Assembly (NCBI GenBank): GCA_003539625.1
Contig: DPOU01000005.1
Span: 12,879-76,878, forward strand
DNA from: Acholeplasmatales bacterium
GTDB taxonomy: Bacteria; Bacillota_I; Bacilli_A; ML615J-28; CAG-313
DNA: 64,000 nt
Direction of reading: 5' to 3'
In this document: in pieces, positions 63,187 through 64,000 of the stretch
How the letters are laid out: each line of letters opens with the position of its first letter
How positions within the stretch are numbered: the stretch's first letter is position 1
The notes under the pieces: generated by a model
The model's input: only the letters and a program-made list of their open reading frames with translations
The model's database searches: none
What the model was told of the DNA's origin: nothing
Position numbers and translations under genes: made by a program

Positions 63187-64000
63187 TTATTCTGCAATAT
63201 TATCAACTTTTGCAACGATTTCATCTTTCATTATGTACAAAATTCCAATAGTATTTCTACCACAGTGGCTACCAATTACACATCCCGCAACCGTTTCGTA
63301 CAAATTTTCAATTTGTGGACTAACATTACTAATCATATTTCTAATATATTTAGCACCTTCATAAGCCATAGTATGAGTAATGAAAACAAATTCTTTATCT
63401 ATTTTTTCAAAATCATTCAAGAACATCTTAGTCATACCAGCTTGAGCTCGAGTAATGCTACCAACAAATTTTGTTCCTACTTGCATTGCTTTTTCTCTAA
63501 CTACAATCATTGGCTTAATGCGTAATACTTTTGAAAAGGCATATGAAACAGTGCTACATCTTCCACCTTTGTATAAATAATCTAATGTATCAATAACAAA
63601 TTGAGCCTTAACACGAGGAACTATATTTTCTAATTCATTAGCTATTTGCATTGCGCTATATCCCATATCACGGAATTTTGTGGCCTTAAGTAATAATAAA
63701 CCAATTCCTGTTGATAAGTTGCCACTATCTACAACAAATATACGATCAGGAGCTAATTCTTGCTTTACTAAACAAGCAATTTGATAAGTTGCGGACATCT
63801 TTGAACTTATACCAGTAAATACGATATCATATCCTTCATCAAGATATTTTTTGAAAAAAGCTGTCATTTCACCTTGTGATGGAGCACTTGTTTTAGGAAG
63901 TTTGCCCAATTTTTCCGCTTTATTATACAACTCTTCTAACGTTATATCTACGCCATCTTTGTAAGATTCTTCATCAAAACTGTTCGTGTACACTAGATTG
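63187..64000 (-). CDS. DegV family protein, 5' end beyond window
   Basis: A second DegV/FakB-like fatty-acid-binding protein, about 270 residues visible. The first visible residues NLVYTNSFDEESYKDGVDIT correspond to about residue 30 of DegV proteins, and the frame stays open to base 64000, so the N-terminal TDSTxDL strand lies outside. LPKTSAPSQGE, TGISSKMSATYQIA, DSGNLSTGIG and YLYKGGRCS fit the ligand pocket. The GTG at 63993 is probably not the start. It is upstream of the U32 gene on the same strand. Confidence 0.88.
   Translation of the reverse strand, partial: NLVYTNSFDEESYKDGVDITLEELYNKAEKLGKLPKTSAPSQGEMTAFFKKYLDEGYDIVFTGISSKMSATYQIACLVKQELAPDRIFVVDSGNLSTGIGLLLLKATKFRDMGYSAMQIANELENIVPRVKAQFVIDTLDYLYKGGRCSTVSYAFSKVLRIKPMIVVREKAMQVGTKFVGSITRAQAGMTKMFLNDFEKIDKEFVFITHTMAYEGAKYIRNMISNVSPQIENLYETVAGCVIGSHCGRNTIGILYIMKDEIVAKVDNIAE

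Overview
The window is AT-rich, densely packed bacterial chromosome. The genes point to a low-GC Firmicute (Bacillota, class Bacilli). Supporting signs are PolC-type replicase, two T-box tRNA synthetase leaders, a Bacillus-type RNase P RNA, YsxC, DUF1292/RuvX next to alaS, ABC-F, DegV proteins, sigma-A promoters of the TTGACA/TATAAT kind (often with an extended TG motif) and AGGAGG ribosome sites. TGA is used as a stop (for example in ysxC), so this is not the Mycoplasma code. The general look suits an uncultured gut lineage near Erysipelotrichia/RF39, but that placement is inference. I saw no transposase, prophage, CRISPR array, tRNA or rRNA gene.

Layout. 1-1430: 5' part of valS with its T-box leader and promoter. 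1472-5118: operon of a GltD-like FAD/Fe-S oxidoreductase, nadD and nadE. 5217-10870: cell-wall operon pbp-murE-mraY-murD. 10941-16603: nucleoside-type ABC importer (binding lipoprotein, ATPase, two permeases) ending in a CatA-like acetyltransferase. 16753-18286: mscL and a divergent aldose epimerase. 18331-20036: yceD-rpmF-rsmH. 20177-22634: a small membrane ORF, then ysxC followed by a SpoVID-like/YsxE-like pair. 22685-23051: rnpB. 23060-28506: truB-ribF, rpsO, pnp, degV. 28665-34719: a seven-gene shikimate operon on the + strand covering every step from DAHP to chorismate plus chorismate mutase, with an AroE-AroK fusion. 34716-37272: thioredoxin-like gene, tmcAL, mrp. 37324-41035: alaS (T-box), ruvX, DUF1292. 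41046-45129: two related membrane/coiled-coil proteins of unknown function. 45223-48244: AI-2E-type permease, gapA, Bax-inhibitor-like protein. 48260-55645: murI, ABC-F, small P-loop kinase, polC. 55784-59285: response regulator, histidine kinase, lipoprotein HtrA protease. 59515-64000: MFS transporter, U32 peptidase, a second degV cut by the window edge.

The best candidate for something undescribed is the tandem pair at 41046-45129. Both proteins have six N-terminal membrane helices, a coiled coil, a shared domain of about 105 residues resembling the MmcQ/YjbR fold, and a basic C-terminal tail. In the longer protein the tail is a histone-H1-like TTKK repeat. Second is a SpoVID-like/YsxE-like pair beside ysxC, an arrangement that echoes the Bacillus spore-coat locus. 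Smaller points of note are a pnp leader in which a hairpin separates the Shine-Dalgarno from the start codon, a likely non-canonical murD start, and four intrinsic terminators that contain the stop codon of the gene they end.
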